From: Ornithodoros turicata
Lineage: Eukaryota > Arthropoda > Arachnida > Ixodida > Argasidae
NCBI RefSeq assembly: GCF_037126465.1
Contig: NC_088201.1
Location: 190,242,031 to 190,306,030, forward strand
Direction: 5' to 3'
Length of the DNA: 64,000 nucleotides
Position numbers and translations under genes: made by a program. Positions 29,051-43,575 of the stretch are shown here, in pieces (the stretch's first letter is position 1; each line of letters begins with the position of its first letter). The notes beneath the pieces are model-generated. The model had not been told where the DNA came from and made no database searches. It saw only the letters and a program-made list of their open reading frames with translations.

Positions 29051-32000
29051 CTCCAGACATCTGCAGGAGGCTTCAGGTGACTCCAGCCGTCTCCAGGTGA
29101 CTTCAGATGGCTTGACGTGGCCCCAGACGTCCTCAGTTAACTTCGAGTAACTTCACGTGACTTCAGATGACTCCAGATGTCTTCAAGTGACTTCAGGTGA
29201 CTCCAGATGTCTTCGAGTGACTTCGGGTGACGCCAGATGTCTTCAAGTGACTTGAAAAGACTTCAAGTGACTCCAGATGTCTTCAAGTAACTTCAGATGA
29301 CTCCAGATGTCTTCAAGTGACTTCAGGTGACTCCAGATGTTTTCAAGTGACTTCAAAAGACTTCAGGTGACTCCAGATGTCTTCATGTGGCTCTAGACGT
29401 CTTCAGGTGACTTCGAGTGACTTCAGGTGACTCCAGATGTCTTCAAGTGACTTCAGGAGACTTCAGGTGACTGTAGACGTGTACCAGTTTCTTCAGCTGA
29501 CTTGCTACAGACCTTCGCGTACTTGTACAGCCTTGTTAAATCTCGTAGTTCACTACTGGGAGTTCCTTCTGTTTTTGTTTTTATGGCAGAAAATAGTGAA
29601 CCGAACATGGTCTCATGACATTGCATGCTGTTCCCCCTTTTCAAATTTCCTAGCCATATCACGAACCCACTCCGAATCTGCCACAAGTAACTTAGGAGTA
29701 GCAACTCACAGTTTAGGCAGCTACAGTTGTCTTCGCTGCAGAACCTGAGCTCTGGAACTTTGTACGTGCATCATTATCCTTTGATTAATGACGTAACAGT
29801 TGCCTCTATGCTATAACAGTGGGTTCCTTTAACTCAGGTACCATGATCACAAATTTCCCCAAATGACCTACTTTGAAAAGCACTGCTCTAAGCACATGGA
29901 ACATATAATTCATTGCCCTGTCAACAAATTTAACAATGTTATTCATTTCTATCTGTGGCAGCATGGTTCCATTATCAATTGTTTGTGCGAGACTCAGCCT
30001 TCTGTGCAGATGAGCTTCTTTGACATGACTGGTGATGTCTCAGTGGCTACAGAGGACTTCATGTGATTTCTTGTTGCTGCAGACCTCATCAAGTGACACC
30101 GAGAGACTATAGACGCCTTCGTCTGAGATCAGGGGACTCCAGATATCTGCAGGAGGCTTCAGGTGACTCTAGCCGTTTCCAGGTGACTTCAGATGGCTTG
30201 ACGTGGCCCCAGACGTCTTCAGTTAACTTCGAGTAACTTCACGTGACTTCAGATGACTCCAGATGTCTTCAAGTGACTTCAGGTGACTCCAGATGTCTTC
30301 AAGTGACTTCAAAAGACTTCAGGTGACTCCAGATGTCTTCAAGTGACTTCAAAAGACTTCAGGTGACTCCAGATGTCTTCATGTGGCTCTAGACGCCTTC
30401 AGGTGACTCCAGATGTCTTCAAGTGACTTCAGGAGACTTCAGGTGACTACAGACGTGTTCCAGTTTCTTCAGCTGAATTGCTACAGACCTTCGTGTACTT
30501 GTACAGCCTTGTTAAATCTCGAAGTTCACTGCCGGGAGTTCCTTCTGTTTTTGTTTTTATGGCAGAAAATAGTGAGCCTAACATGGTCTCATGACATCGC
30601 GTGCTGTTCCCCTTTTCAAATTTCCTAGCCATATCATGAACCCACTCCGAATCTGCCACAAGTAACTTAGGAGTAGCAACTCACAGTTTAGGCAGCTACA
30701 GTTGTCTTCGCTGCAGAACCTGAGCTCTGGAACTTTGTACGTGCATCATTATCCTTGGATTAATGATGTATGAGTTGCCTCTATGCTATAACAGTGGGTT
30801 CCTTTAACTCAGGTACCATGATCACGGATTCCCCCAAATAACCTACTTTGAGAAGCACTGCTCTAAGCACATCGAACATATAATTCATTTCCCTGTCAAC
30901 AAATTTAACAATGTTATTCATTTCTATCTGTGGCAGCACGGTTCCAGTATCAGTTGTTTGTGCGAGACTCAGCCTTCTGTGCAGATGAGCTTCTTTGACA
31001 TCACTGGTGATGTCTCAGTGGCTACAGAGGACTTCATGTGATTTCTTGTTGCTGCAGACTTCATCAAGTGACCTCGAGAGACTATAGACGCCTTCGTGTG
31101 AGATCAGGGGACTCCAGACATCTGCAGGAGGCTTCAGGTGACTCCAGCCGTCTCCAGGTGACTTCAGATGGCTTGACGTGGCCCCAGACGTCTTCAGTTA
31201 ACTTCGAGTAACTTCACGTGACTTCAGATGACTCCAGATGTCTTCAAGTGACTTCAGGTGACTCCAGATGTCTTCAAGTGACTTGAAAAGACTTCAAGTG
31301 ACTCCAGATGTCTTCATGTGGCTCTAGACGTCTTCAGGTGACTTCGAGTGACTTCAGGTGACTCCAGATGTCTTCAAGTGACTTCGGATGACTCCAGATG
31401 TCTTCAAGTGACTTCAGGTGACTCCAGATGTCTTCAAGTGACTTCAGGTGACTCCAGATGTCTTCAAGTGACTTCAAAAGACTTCAGGTGACTCCAGATG
31501 TCTTCATGTGGCTCTAGACGTCTTCAGGTGACTTCGAGTGACTTCAGGTGACTCCAGATATCTTCAAGTGACTTCAGGAGACTTCAGGTGACTATAGACG
31601 TGTACCAGTTTCTTCAGCTGACTTGCTACAGACCTTCGTGTACTTGTACAGCCTTGTTAAATCTCGAAGTTCACTACCGGGAGTTCCTTCTGTTTTTGTT
31701 TTTATGGCAGAAAATAGTGAGCCAAACATGGTCTCATGACATCGCATGCTGTTCCCCCTTTTCAAATTTCCTAGCCATGTCACGAACCCACTCCGAATCT
31801 GCCACAAGTAACTTAGGAGTAGCAACTCACAGTTTAGGCAGCTACAGTTGTCTTCGCTGCAGAACCTGAGCTCTGGAACTTTGTACGTGCATCATTATCC
31901 TTTGATTAGTGACGTAACAGTTGCCTCTATGCTATAACAGTGGGTTCCTTTAACTCAGGTACCATGATCACGGATTCCCCCAAATGACCTACTTTGAGAA

Positions 32001-33910
32001 GCACCGCTCTAAGCACATGGAACATATAATTCATTTCCCTGTCAACAAATTTAACAATGTTATTCATTTCTATCTGTGGCAGCATGGTTCCAGTATCAAT
32101 TGTTTGTGCGAGACTCAGCCTTCTGTGCAGATGAGCTTCTTTGACATGACTGGTGATGTCTCAGTGGCTACAGAGGACTTCATGTGAGTTCTTGTTGCTG
32201 CAGATCTCATGAAGTGACCTCGAGAGGGAGACTATAGACGCCTTCGTGTGATATCAGGGGACTCCAGATATCTGCAGGAGGCTTCAGGTGACTCCAGCCG
32301 TCTCCATGTGACTTCAGATGGCTTGACGTGGCCCCAGACGTCTTCAGTTAACTTCGAGTAACTTCACGTGACTTCAGATGACTCCAGATGTCTTCAAGTG
32401 ACTTCAGGTGACTCCAGATGTCTTCAAGTGACTTGAAAAGACTTCAAGTGACTCCAGATGTCTTCATGTGGCTCTAGACGTCTTCAGGTGACTTCGAGTG
32501 ACTTCAGGTGACTCCAGATGTCTTCAAGTGACTTCGGATGACTCCAGATGTCTTCAAGTGACTTCAGGTGACTCCAGATGTCTTCAAGTGACTTCAGGTG
32601 ACTCCAGATGTCTTCAAGTGACTTCAAAAGACTTCAGGTGACTCCAGATGTCTTCATGTGGCTCTAGACGTCTTCAGGTGACTTCGAGTGACTTCAGGTG
32701 ACTGCAGATGTCTTCAAGTGACTTCAGGAGACTTCAGGTGACTATAGACGTGTACCAGTTTCTTCAGCTGACTTGCTACAGGCCTTCGTGTACTTGTACA
32801 GCCTTGTTAAATCTCGAAGTTCACTACTGGGAGTTCCTTCTGCTTTTGTTTTTATGGCAGAAAATAGTGAGCCGAACATGGTCTCATGACATCGCATGCT
32901 GTTCCCCCTTTTCAAATTTCCTATCCATATCACGAACCCACTCCGAATCTGCCACAAGTAACTTAGGAGTAGCAAGTCACAGTTTAGGCAGCTACAGTTG
33001 TCTTCGCTGCAGAACCTGAGCTCTGGAACTTTGTACGTGCATCACTATCCTTGGATTAATGACGTAACAGTTGCCTCTATGCTATAACAGTGGGTTCCTT
33101 TAACTCAGGTACCATGATCACGGATTCCCCCAAATGACCTACTTTGAGAAGCACCGCTCTAAGCATATGGAACATATAATTCATTTCCCTGTCAACAAAT
33201 TTAACAATGTTATTCATTTCTATCTGTGGCAGCATGGTTCCAGTATCAATTGTTTGTGCGAGACTCAGCCTTCTGTGCAGATGAGCTTCTTTGACATGAC
33301 TGGTGATGTCTGAGTGGCTACAGAGGACTTGATGTGATTTCTTGTTGCTGCAGACCTCATCAAGTAACGTCGAGAGATTATAGACGCCTTCGTGTGAGAT
33401 CAGGGGACTCCAGACATCTGCAGGAGGCTTCAGGTGACTCCAGCCGTCTCCAGGTGACTTCAGATGGCTTGACGTGGCCCCAGACGTCTTCAGTTAACTT
33501 CGAGTAACTTCACGTGACTTCAGATGACTCCAGATGTCTTCAAGTGACTTCAGGTGACTCCAGATGTCTTCAAGTGACTTGAAAAGACTTCAAGTGACTC
33601 CAGATGTCTTCATGTGGCTCTAGACGTCTTCAGGTGACTTCGAGTGACTTCAGGTGACTCCAGATGTCTTCAAGTGACTTCGGATGACTCCAGATGTCTT
33701 CAAGTGACTTCAGGTGACTCCAGATGTCTTCAAGTGACTTCAGGTGACTCCAGATGTCTTCAAGTGACTTCAAAAGACTTCAGGTGACTCCAGATGTCTT
33801 CATGTGCCTCTAGACGTCTTCAGGTGACTTCGAGTGACTTCAGGTGACTCCAGATGTCTTCAAGTGACTTCAGGAGACTTCAGGTGACTATACACGTGTT
33901 CCAGTTTCTT

Positions 33911-36187
33911 CAGCTGACTTGCTACAGACCTTCGTGTACTTGTACAGCCTTGTTAAATCTCGAAGTTCACTACCGGCAGTTCCTTGTTTTTGTTTTTATG
34001 GCAGAAAATAGTGAGCCGAACATGGTCTCATGACATCGCATGCTGTTCCCCCTTTTCAAATTTCCTAGCCATATCACGAACCCACTCCGAATCTGCCACA
34101 AGTAACTTAGCAGTAGCAACTCACAGTTTAGGCAGCTACAGTGTTCTTCGCTACAGAACCTGAGCTCTGGAACTTTGTACGTGCATCACTATCCTTGCAT
34201 TAATGATGTAACAGTTGCCTCTATGCTATAACAGTGGGTTCCTTTAACTCAGGTACCATGATCATGGATTCCCCCAAATAACCTACTTTGAGAAGCACTG
34301 CTCTAAGCACATGGAACATATAATTCATTTCCCTGTCAACAAATTTAACAATGTTATTCATTTCTATCTGTGGCAGCATGGTTCCAGTATCAATTGTTTG
34401 TGCGAGACTAAGCCTTCAGTGCAGATGAGCTTCTTTGACATGACTGGTGATGTCTCAGTGGCTACAGAGGACTTGATGTGATTTCTTGTTGCTGCAGACC
34501 TCATCAAGTAACGTCGAGAGATTATAGACGCCTTCGTGTGAGATCAGGGGACTCCAGACATCTGCAGGAGGCTTCAGGTGACTCCAGCCGTCTCCAGGTG
34601 ACTTCAGATGGCTTGACGTGGCCCCAGACGTCTTCAGTTAACTTCGAGTAACTTCACGTGACTTCAGATGACTCCAGATGTCTTCAAGTGACTTCAAGTG
34701 ACTTGAAAAGACTTCAAGTGACTCCAGATGTCTTCATGTGGCTCTAGACGTCTTCAGGTGACTTCGAGTGACTTCAGGTGACTCCAGATGTCTTCAAGTG
34801 ACTTCGGATGACTCCAGATGTCTTCAAGTGACTTCAGGTGACTCCAGATGTCTTCAAGTGACTTCAGGTGACTCCAGATGTCTTCAAGTGACTTCAGGTG
34901 ACTCCAGATGTCTTCAAGTGACTTCAAAAGACTTCAGGTGACTCCAGATGTCTTCATGTGCCTCTAGACGTCTTCAGGTGACTTCGAGTGACGTCAGGTG
35001 ACTCCAGATGTCTTCAAGTGACTTCAGGAGACTTCAGGTGACTATACACGTGTTCCAGTTTCTTCAGCTGACTTGCTACAGACCTTCGTGTACTTGTACA
35101 GCCTTGTTAAATCTCGAAGTTCACTACCGGCAGTTCCTTGTTTTTGTTTTTATGGCAGAAAATAGTGAGCCGAACATGGTCTCATGACATCGCATGCTGT
35201 TCCCCCTTTTCAAATTTCCTAGCCATATCACGAACCCACTCCGAATCTGCCACAAGTAACTTAGCAGTAGCAACTCACAGTTTAGGCAGCTACAGTGTTC
35301 TTCGCTACAGAACCTGAGCTCTGGAACTTTGTACGTGCATCACTATCCTTGCATTAATGATGTAACAGTTGCCTCTATGCTATAACAGTGGGTTCCTTTA
35401 ACTCAGGTACCATGATCATGGATTCCCCCAAATAACCTACTTTGAGAAGCACTGCTCTAAGCACATGGAACATATAATTCATTTCCCTGTCAACAAATTT
35501 AACAATGTTATTCATTTCTATCTGTGGCAGCATGGTTCCAGTATCAATTGTTTGTGCGAGACTAAGCCTTCAGTGCAGATGAGCTTCTTTGACATGACTG
35601 GTGATGTCTCAGTGGCTACAGAGGACTTGATGTGATTTCTTGTTGCTGCAGACCTCATCAAGTAACGTCGAGAGATTATAGACGCCTTCGTGTGAGATCA
35701 GGGGACTCCAGACATCTGCAGGAGGCTTCAGGTGACTCCAGCCGTCTCCAGGTGACTTCAGATGACTTGACGTGGCCCCAGACGTCTTCAGTTAACTTCG
35801 AGTAACTTCACGTGACTTCAGATGACTCCAGATGTTTCAAGTGACTTCAAGTGACTTGAAAAGACTTCAAGTGACTCCAGATGTCTTCATGTGGCTCTAG
35901 ACGTCTTCAGGTGACTTCGAGTGACTTCAGGTGACTCCAGATGTCTTCAAGTGACTTCGGATGACTCCAGATGTCTTCAAGTGACTTCAGGTGACTCCAG
36001 ATGTCTTCAAGTGACTTCAGGTGACTCCAGATGTCTTCAAGTGACTTCAAAAGACTTCAGGTGACTCCAGATGTCTTCATGTGGCTCTAGACGTCTTCAG
36101 GTGACTTCGAGTGACTTCAGGTGACTCCAGATATCTTCAAGTGACTTCAGGAGACTTCAGGTGACTATAGACGTGTTCTAGTTTGTT
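33911..36187. repeat. Tandem pair of near-identical satellite monomers
   Basis: Monomers at 33911 (1154 bp) and 35065 (1123 bp) share rare variants: CAGTTCCTTGTTTTTG with lost bases, TACAGTGTTCTTCGCTACAG, GACTAAGCCTTCAGTGC and AAGTAACGTCGAG. They differ mainly by one 30-bp minisatellite phrase. A third relative starts at 41576. The pair looks like a recent single-monomer duplication. Confidence 0.75.
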
Positions 36188-39100
36188 CAGCTGACTTGCT
36201 ACAGACCTTCGTGTGCTTGTACAGCCTTGTTAAATCTCGAAGTTCACTGCCGGGAGTTCCTTCTGTTTTTGTTTTTATGGCAGAAAATAGTGAGCCTAAC
36301 ATGGTCTCCTGACATCGCGTGCTGTTCCCCTTTTCAAATTTCCTAGCCATATCATGAACCCACTCCGAATCTGCCACAAGTAACTTAGGAGTAGCAACTC
36401 ACAGTTTAGGCAGCTACAGTTGTCTTCGCTGCAGAACCTGAGCTCTGGAACTTTGTGCGTGCATCACTATCCTTTGATTAACGACGTAACAGTTGCCTCT
36501 ATGCTATAACAGTGGGTTCCTTTAACTCAGGTACCATGATCACGGATTCCCCCAAATGACCTACTTTGAGAAGCACCGCTCTAAGCACATGGAACATATA
36601 ATTCATTTCCCTGTCAACAAATTTAACAATGTTATTCATTTCTATCTGTGGCAGCATGGTTCCAGTACCAATTGTTTGTGCGAGACTCAGCCTTCTGTGC
36701 AGATGAGCTTCTTTGACATGACTGGTGATGTCTCAGTGGCTACAGAGGACTTCATGTGAGTTCTTGTTGCTGCAGATCTCATGAAGTGACCTCGAGAGAC
36801 TATAGACGCCTTCGTGTGATATCAGGGGACTCCAGATATCTGCAGGAGGCTTCAGGTGACTCCAGCCGTCTCCATGTGACTTCAGATGGCTTGACGTGGC
36901 CCCAGACGTTTTCAGTTAACTTCGAGTAACTTCAAGTGACTTCAGGTGACTCCAGATGTCTTCAAGTGACTTCAGGTGACTCCAGATGTCTTCAAGTGAC
37001 TTCAAAAGACTTCAGGTGACTCCAGATGTCTTCATGTGGCTCTAGACGTCTTCAGGTGACTTCGAGTGACTTCAGGTGACTGCAGATGTCTTCAAGTGAC
37101 TTCAGGAGACTTCAGGTGACTATAGACGTGTACCAGTTTCTTCAGCTGACTTGCTACAGACCTTCGTGTACTTGTACAACCTTGTTAAATCTCGAAGTTC
37201 ACTACCGGGAGTTCCTTCTGTTTTTGTTTTTATGGCAGAAAATAGTGAGCCGAACATGGTCTCATGACATCGCGTGCTGTTCCCCCTTTTCAAATTTCCT
37301 AGCCATATCACGAACCCACTCCGAATCTGCCACAAGTAACTTAGGAGAAGCAACTCACAGTTTAGGCAGCTACAGTTGTCTTCGCTGCAGAACCTGGGCT
37401 CTGGAACTTTGTACGTGCATCATTATCCTTGGATTAATGATGTAACAGTTGCCTCTACGCCATAACAGTGGGTTCCTTTAACTCAGGTACCATGATCACG
37501 GATTCTCCCAAATAACCTACTTTGAGAAGCACTGCTCTAAGCACATGGAACATATAATTCATTTCCCTGTCAACAAATTTAACAATGTTATTCATTTCTA
37601 TCTGTGGCAGCATGGTTCCAGTATCAATTGTTTGTGCGAGACTCAGCCTTCTGTGCAGATGAGCTTCTTTGACATGACTGGTGATGTCTCAGTGGCTACA
37701 GAGGACTTCATGTGATTTCTTGTTGCTGCAGACCTCATCAAGTAACCTCGAGAGACTATAGACGCCTTCGTGTGAGATTAGGGGACTCCAGAGATCTGCA
37801 GGAGGCTTCAGGTGACTCCAGCCGTCTCCAGGTGACTTCAGATGGCTTGACGTGGCCCCAGACGTCTTTAGTTAACTTCGAGTAACTTCACGTCACTTCA
37901 GATGACTCCAGATGTCTGCAAGTGACTTCAGGTGACTCCAGATGTCTTCAAGTGACTTCGGGTGACTCCAGATGTCTTCAAGTGACTTGAAAAGACTTCA
38001 AGTGACTCCAGATGTCTTCTTGTGGCTCTAGACGTCTTCAGGTGACTTCGAGTGACTTCAGGTGACTCCAGATGTCTTCAGGTGACTCCAGATGTCTTCA
38101 AGTGACTTCAGATGACTCCAGATGTCTTCAGGTGACTAAAGATGTCTTCAAGTGACTTCAGGTGACTCCAGATGTCTTCAAGTGACTTCAAAAGACTTCA
38201 GGTGACTCCAGATGTCTTCATGTGGCTCTAGACGTCTTCAGGTGACTTCAGGTGACTCCAGATGTCTTCAAGTGACTTCAGGAGACTGCAGGTGACTATA
38301 GACGTGTACCAGTTTCTTCAGCTGACTTGCTACAGACCTTGGTGTACTTGTACAGCCTTGTTAAATCTCGAAATTCACTACCGGGAGTTCCTACTGTCTT
38401 TGTTTTTATGGCAGAAAATAGTGAGCCGAACATGGTCTCATGACATCGAATGCTGTTCCCCCTTTTCAAATTTCCTAGTCATGTCACGAACCCACTCCGA
38501 ATCTGCCACAAGTAACTCAGGAGTAGCAACTCACAGTTTAGGCAGCTACAGTTGTCTTCGCTGCAGAACCTGAGCTCTGGAACTTTGTACGTGCATCATT
38601 ATCCTTTGATTAATGACGTAACAGTTGCCTCTATGCTATAACAGTGGGTTCCTTTAACTCAGGTACCATAATCACGGATTCCCCCAAATGACCTACTTTG
38701 AGAAGCACTGCTCTAACCACATGGAACATATAATTCATTTCCCTGTCAACAAATTTAACAATGTTATTCATTTCTATCTGTGGCAGCATGGTTCCAGTAT
38801 CAATTGTTTGTGCGAGACTCAGCCTTCAGTGCAGATGAGCTTCTTTGACATGACTGGTGATGTCTCAGTGGCTACAGAGGACTTCATGTGATTGCTTGTT
38901 GCTGCAGACCTCATTAAGTGACATCGAGAAACTATAGACGCCTTCGTGTGAGATCAGGGGACTCCAGATATCTGCAGGAGGCTTCAGGTGACTCCAGCCG
39001 TCTCCAGGTGACTTCAGATGGCTTGACGTGGCCCCAGACGTCTTCAGTTAACTTCGAGTAACTTCACGTGACTTCAGATGACTCCAGATGTCTTCAAGTG

Positions 39101-42100
39101 ACTTCAGGTGACTCCAGATGTCTTCAAGTGACTTCAAAAGACTTCAAGTGACTCCAGATGTCTTCATGTGGCTCTAGACGTCTTCAGGTGACTTCGAGTG
39201 ACTTCAGGTGACTCCAGACGTCTTCAAGTGACTTCAGCTGACTCCAGATGTCTTCAAGTGACTTCAGGTGACTCCAGATGTCTTCAAGTGACTTCAAAAG
39301 ACTTCAGGTGACTCCAGATGTCTTCATGTGGCTCTAGACGTCTTCAGCTGACTTCGAGTGACTTCAGGTGACTCCAGATGTCTTCAAGTGACTTCAGGAG
39401 ACTTCAGGTGACTGTAGACGTATACCAGTTTCTTCAGCTGACTTGCTACAGACCTTCGTGTACTTGTACAGCCTTGTTAAATCTCGAAGTTCACTACCGG
39501 GAGTTCCTTCTGTTTTTGCTTTTATGGCTGAAAATAGTGAGCCGAACATGGTCTCATGACATCGCATGCTGTTCCCCCTTTTCAAATTTCCTAGCCATGT
39601 CACGAACCCACTCCGAATCTGCCACAAGTAACTTAGGAGTAGCAACTCACAGTTTAGGCAGCTACAGTTGTCTTCGCTGCAGAACCTGAGCTCTGGAACT
39701 TTGTACGTGCATCATTATCCTTTGATTAATGATGTAACAGTTGCTTCTATGCTATAACAGTGGGTTCCTTTAACTCAGGTACCATGATCACGGATTCCCT
39801 CAAATAACCTACTTTGAGAAGCACTGCTCTAAGCACGTGGAACACATAATTGATTTCCCTGTCAACAAATTTAACAATGTTATTCATTTCTATCTGTGAC
39901 AGCATGGTTCCAGTATCAATTGTTTATGCGAGACTCAGCCTTCTGTGCAGATGAGCTTCTTTGACATGACTGGTGATGTCTCAGTGGCTACAGAGTACTT
40001 CATGTGATTTCTTGTTGCTGCAGACCTCATCAAGTGACCTCGAGAGACTATAGACGCCTTCGTGTGAGATCAGGGGACTCCAGACATCTGCAGGAGGCTT
40101 CAGGTGACTTCAGATGGCTTGACGTGGCCCCAGACGTCTTCAGTTAACTTCGAGTAACTTCACGTGACTTCAGATGACTCCAGATGTCTTCATGTGGCTC
40201 TAGACGTCTTCAGGTGACTTCGAGTGACTTCAGGTGACTCCAGATGTCTTCAAGTGACTTCAAAAGACTTCAGGTGACTCCAGATCTCTTCATGTGGCTC
40301 TAGACGTCTTCAGCTGACTTCGAGTGACTTCAGGTGACTCCAGATGTCTTCAAGTGACTTCAGGAGACTTCAGGTGACTGTAGACGTGTACCAGTTTCTT
40401 CAGCTGACTTGCTACAGACCTTCGTGTACTTGTACAGCCTTGTTAAATCTCGAAGTTCACTACCGGGAGTTCCTTCTATTTTTGTTTTTATCGCAGAAAA
40501 TAGTGAGCCGAACATGGTCTCATGACATCGCGTGCTGTTCCCCTTTTTAAATTTCCTAGCCATATCACGAACCCACTCCGAATCTGCCACAAGTAACTTA
40601 GGAGTAGCAACTCACAGTTTAGGCAGCTACAGTTGTCTTCGCTGCAGAACCTGAGCTCTGGAAATTTGTACGTGCATCATTATCCTTGGATTAATGATGT
40701 AACAGTTGCCTCTGCGCTATAACAGTGGGTTCCTTTAACTCAGGTACCATGATCACGGATTCTCCCAAATAACCTACTTTGAGAAGCACTGCTCTAAGCA
40801 CATGGAACATATAATTCATTTCCCTGTCAACCAATTTAACAATGTTATTCATTTCTATCTGTGGCAGCATGGTTCCAGTATCAATTGTTTGTGCGAGACT
40901 CAGCCTTCTGTGCAGATGAGCTTCTTTCACATGACTGGTGATGTCTCAGTGGCTACAGAGGACTTCATGTGATTTCTTGTTGCTGCAGACCTCATCAAGT
41001 GACCTCGAGAGACTATAGACGCCTTCGTGTGAGATTAGGGGACTCCAGAGATCTGCAGGAGGCTTCAGGTGACTCCAGCCGTCTCCAGGTGACTTCAGAT
41101 GGCTTGACGTGGCCCCAGACGTCTTTAGTTAACTTCGAGTAACTTCACGTCACTTCAGATGACTCCAGATGTCTGCAAGTGACTTCAGGTGACTCCAGAT
41201 GTCTTCAAGCGACTTCGAGTGACTCCAGATGTCTTCAAGTGACTTGAAAAGACTTCAAGTGACTCCAGATGTCTTCTTGTGGCTCTAGACGTCTTCAGGT
41301 GACTCCGAGTGACTTCAGGTGACTCCAGATGTCTTCAAGTGACTTCAGATGACTCCAGATGTCTTCAAGTGACTTCAGGTGACTAAAGATGTCTTTAAGT
41401 GACTTCAGGTGACTCCAGATGTCTTCAAGTGACTTCAAAAGACTTCAGGTGACTCCAGATGTCTTCATGTGGCTCTAGACGTCTTCAGGTGACTTCGAGT
41501 GACTTCAGGTGACTCCAGATGTCTTCAAGTGACTTCAGGAGACTTCAGGTGACTATAGACGTGTACCAGTTTCTTCAGCTGACTTGCTACAGACCTTCGT
41601 GTACTTGTACAGCCTTGTTAAATCTCGAAGTTCACTACCGGCAGTTCCTTGTTTTTGTTTTTATGGCAGAAAATAGTGAGCCGAACATGGTCTCATGACA
41701 TCGCATGCTGTTCCCCCTTTTCAAATTTCCTAGCCATATCACGAACCCACTCCGAATCTGCCACAAGTAACTTAGCAGTAGCAACTCACAGTTTAGGCTG
41801 CTACAGTTGTCTTCGCTACAGAACCTGAGCTCTGGAACTTTGTACGTGCATCACTATCCTTGCATTAATGATGTAACAGTTGTCTCTATGCTATAACAGT
41901 GGGTTCCTTTAACTCAGGTACCATGATCATGGATTCCCCCAAATAACCTACTTTGAGAAGCACTGCTCTAAGCACATGGAACATATAATTCATTTCCCTG
42001 TCAACAAATTTAACAATGTTATTCATTTCTATCTGTGGCAGCATGGTTCCAGTATCAATTGTTTGTGCGAGACTAAGCCTTCAGTGCAGATGAGCTTCTT

Positions 42101-43209
42101 TGACATGACTGGTGATGTCTCAGTGGCTACAGAGGACTTGATGTGATTTCTTGTTGCTGCAGACCTCATCAAGTAACGTCGAGAGATTATAGACGCCTTC
42201 GTGTGAGATCAGGGGACTCCAGACATCTGCAGGAGGCTTCAGGTGACTCCAGCCGTCTCCAGGTGACTTCAGATGGCTTGACGTGGCCCCAGACGTCTTC
42301 AGTTAACTTCGAGTAACTTCACGTGACTTCAGATGACTCCAGATGTCTTCAAGTGACTTCAAGTGACTTGAAAAGACTTCAAGTGACTCCAGATGTCTTC
42401 ATGTGGCTCTAGACGTCTTCAGGTGACTTCGAGTGACTTCAGGTGACTCCAGATATCTTCAAGTGACTTCAGGAGACTTCAGGTGACTATAGACGTGTAC
42501 CAGTTTCTTCAGCTGACTTGCTACAGACCTTCGTGTACTTGTACAGCCTTGTTAAATCTCGAAGTTCACTACCGGGAGTTCCTTCTGTTTTTGTTTTTAT
42601 GGCAGAAAATAGTGAGCCCAACATGGTCTCATGACATCGCATGCTGTTCCCCCTTTTCAAATTTCCTAGCCATGTCACGAACCCACTCCGAATCTGCCAC
42701 AAGTAACTTAGGAGTAGCAACTCACAGTTTAGGCAGCTACAGTTGTCTTCGCTGCAGAACCTGAGCTCTGGACCTTTGTACGTGCATCACTATCCTTGGA
42801 TTAATGACGTAACAGTTGCCTCTATGATATAACAGTGGGTTCCTTTAACTCAGGTACCATGATCACGGATTCCCCCAAATGACCTACTTTGAGAAGCACT
42901 GCTCTAAGCACATGGAACATATAATTCATTTCCCTGTCAACAAATTTAACAATGTTATTCATTTCTATCTGTGGCAGCATGGTTCCAGTATCAATTGTTT
43001 GTGCGAGACTCAGCCTTCAGTGCAGATGAGCTTCTTTGACATGACTGGTGATGTCTCAGTGGCTACAGAGGACTTCATGTAATTTCAAGTTGCTGCAGAC
43101 CTCATCAAGTGACCTCGAGAGACTATAGACGCCTTCGTGTGAGATCAGGGGACTCCAGACATCTGCAGGAGGCTTCAGGTGACTCCAGACATCTCCAGGT
43201 GACTTCAGA

Positions 43210-43575
43210 TGGCTTGACGTGGCCCCAGACGTCTTCAGTTAACTTCGAGTAACTTCACGTGACTTCAGATGACTCAAGATGTCTTCAAGTGACTTCAGGT
43301 GACTCCAGATGTCTTCAAGTGACTTCAGGCGACTCCAGATGTCTTCAAGTGACTTCAAAAGACTTCAAGTGACTCCAGATGTCTTCATGTGGCTTGACGT
43401 GGCCCCAGACGTCTTCAGTTAACTTCGAGTAACTTCACGTGACTTCAGATGACTCAAGATGTCTTCAAGTGACTTCAGGTGACTCCAGATGTCTTCAAGT
43501 GACTTCAGGTGACTCCAGATGTCTTCAAGTGACTTCAAAAGACTTCAAGTGACTCCAGATGTCTTCATGTGGCTC
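43210..43575. repeat. Internal duplication of ~180 bp within one monomer
   Basis: The longest monomer (42510-43775, 1266 bp) contains the segment beginning GGCTTGACGTGGCCCCAGACG twice, at about 43210 and 43392. Both copies carry the private variant GATGACTCAAGATGTC. Each is followed by similar minisatellite phrases ending in the GATGTCTTCATGTGGCT variant. This is a tandem duplication inside the minisatellite and explains the extra length. Confidence 0.8.
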
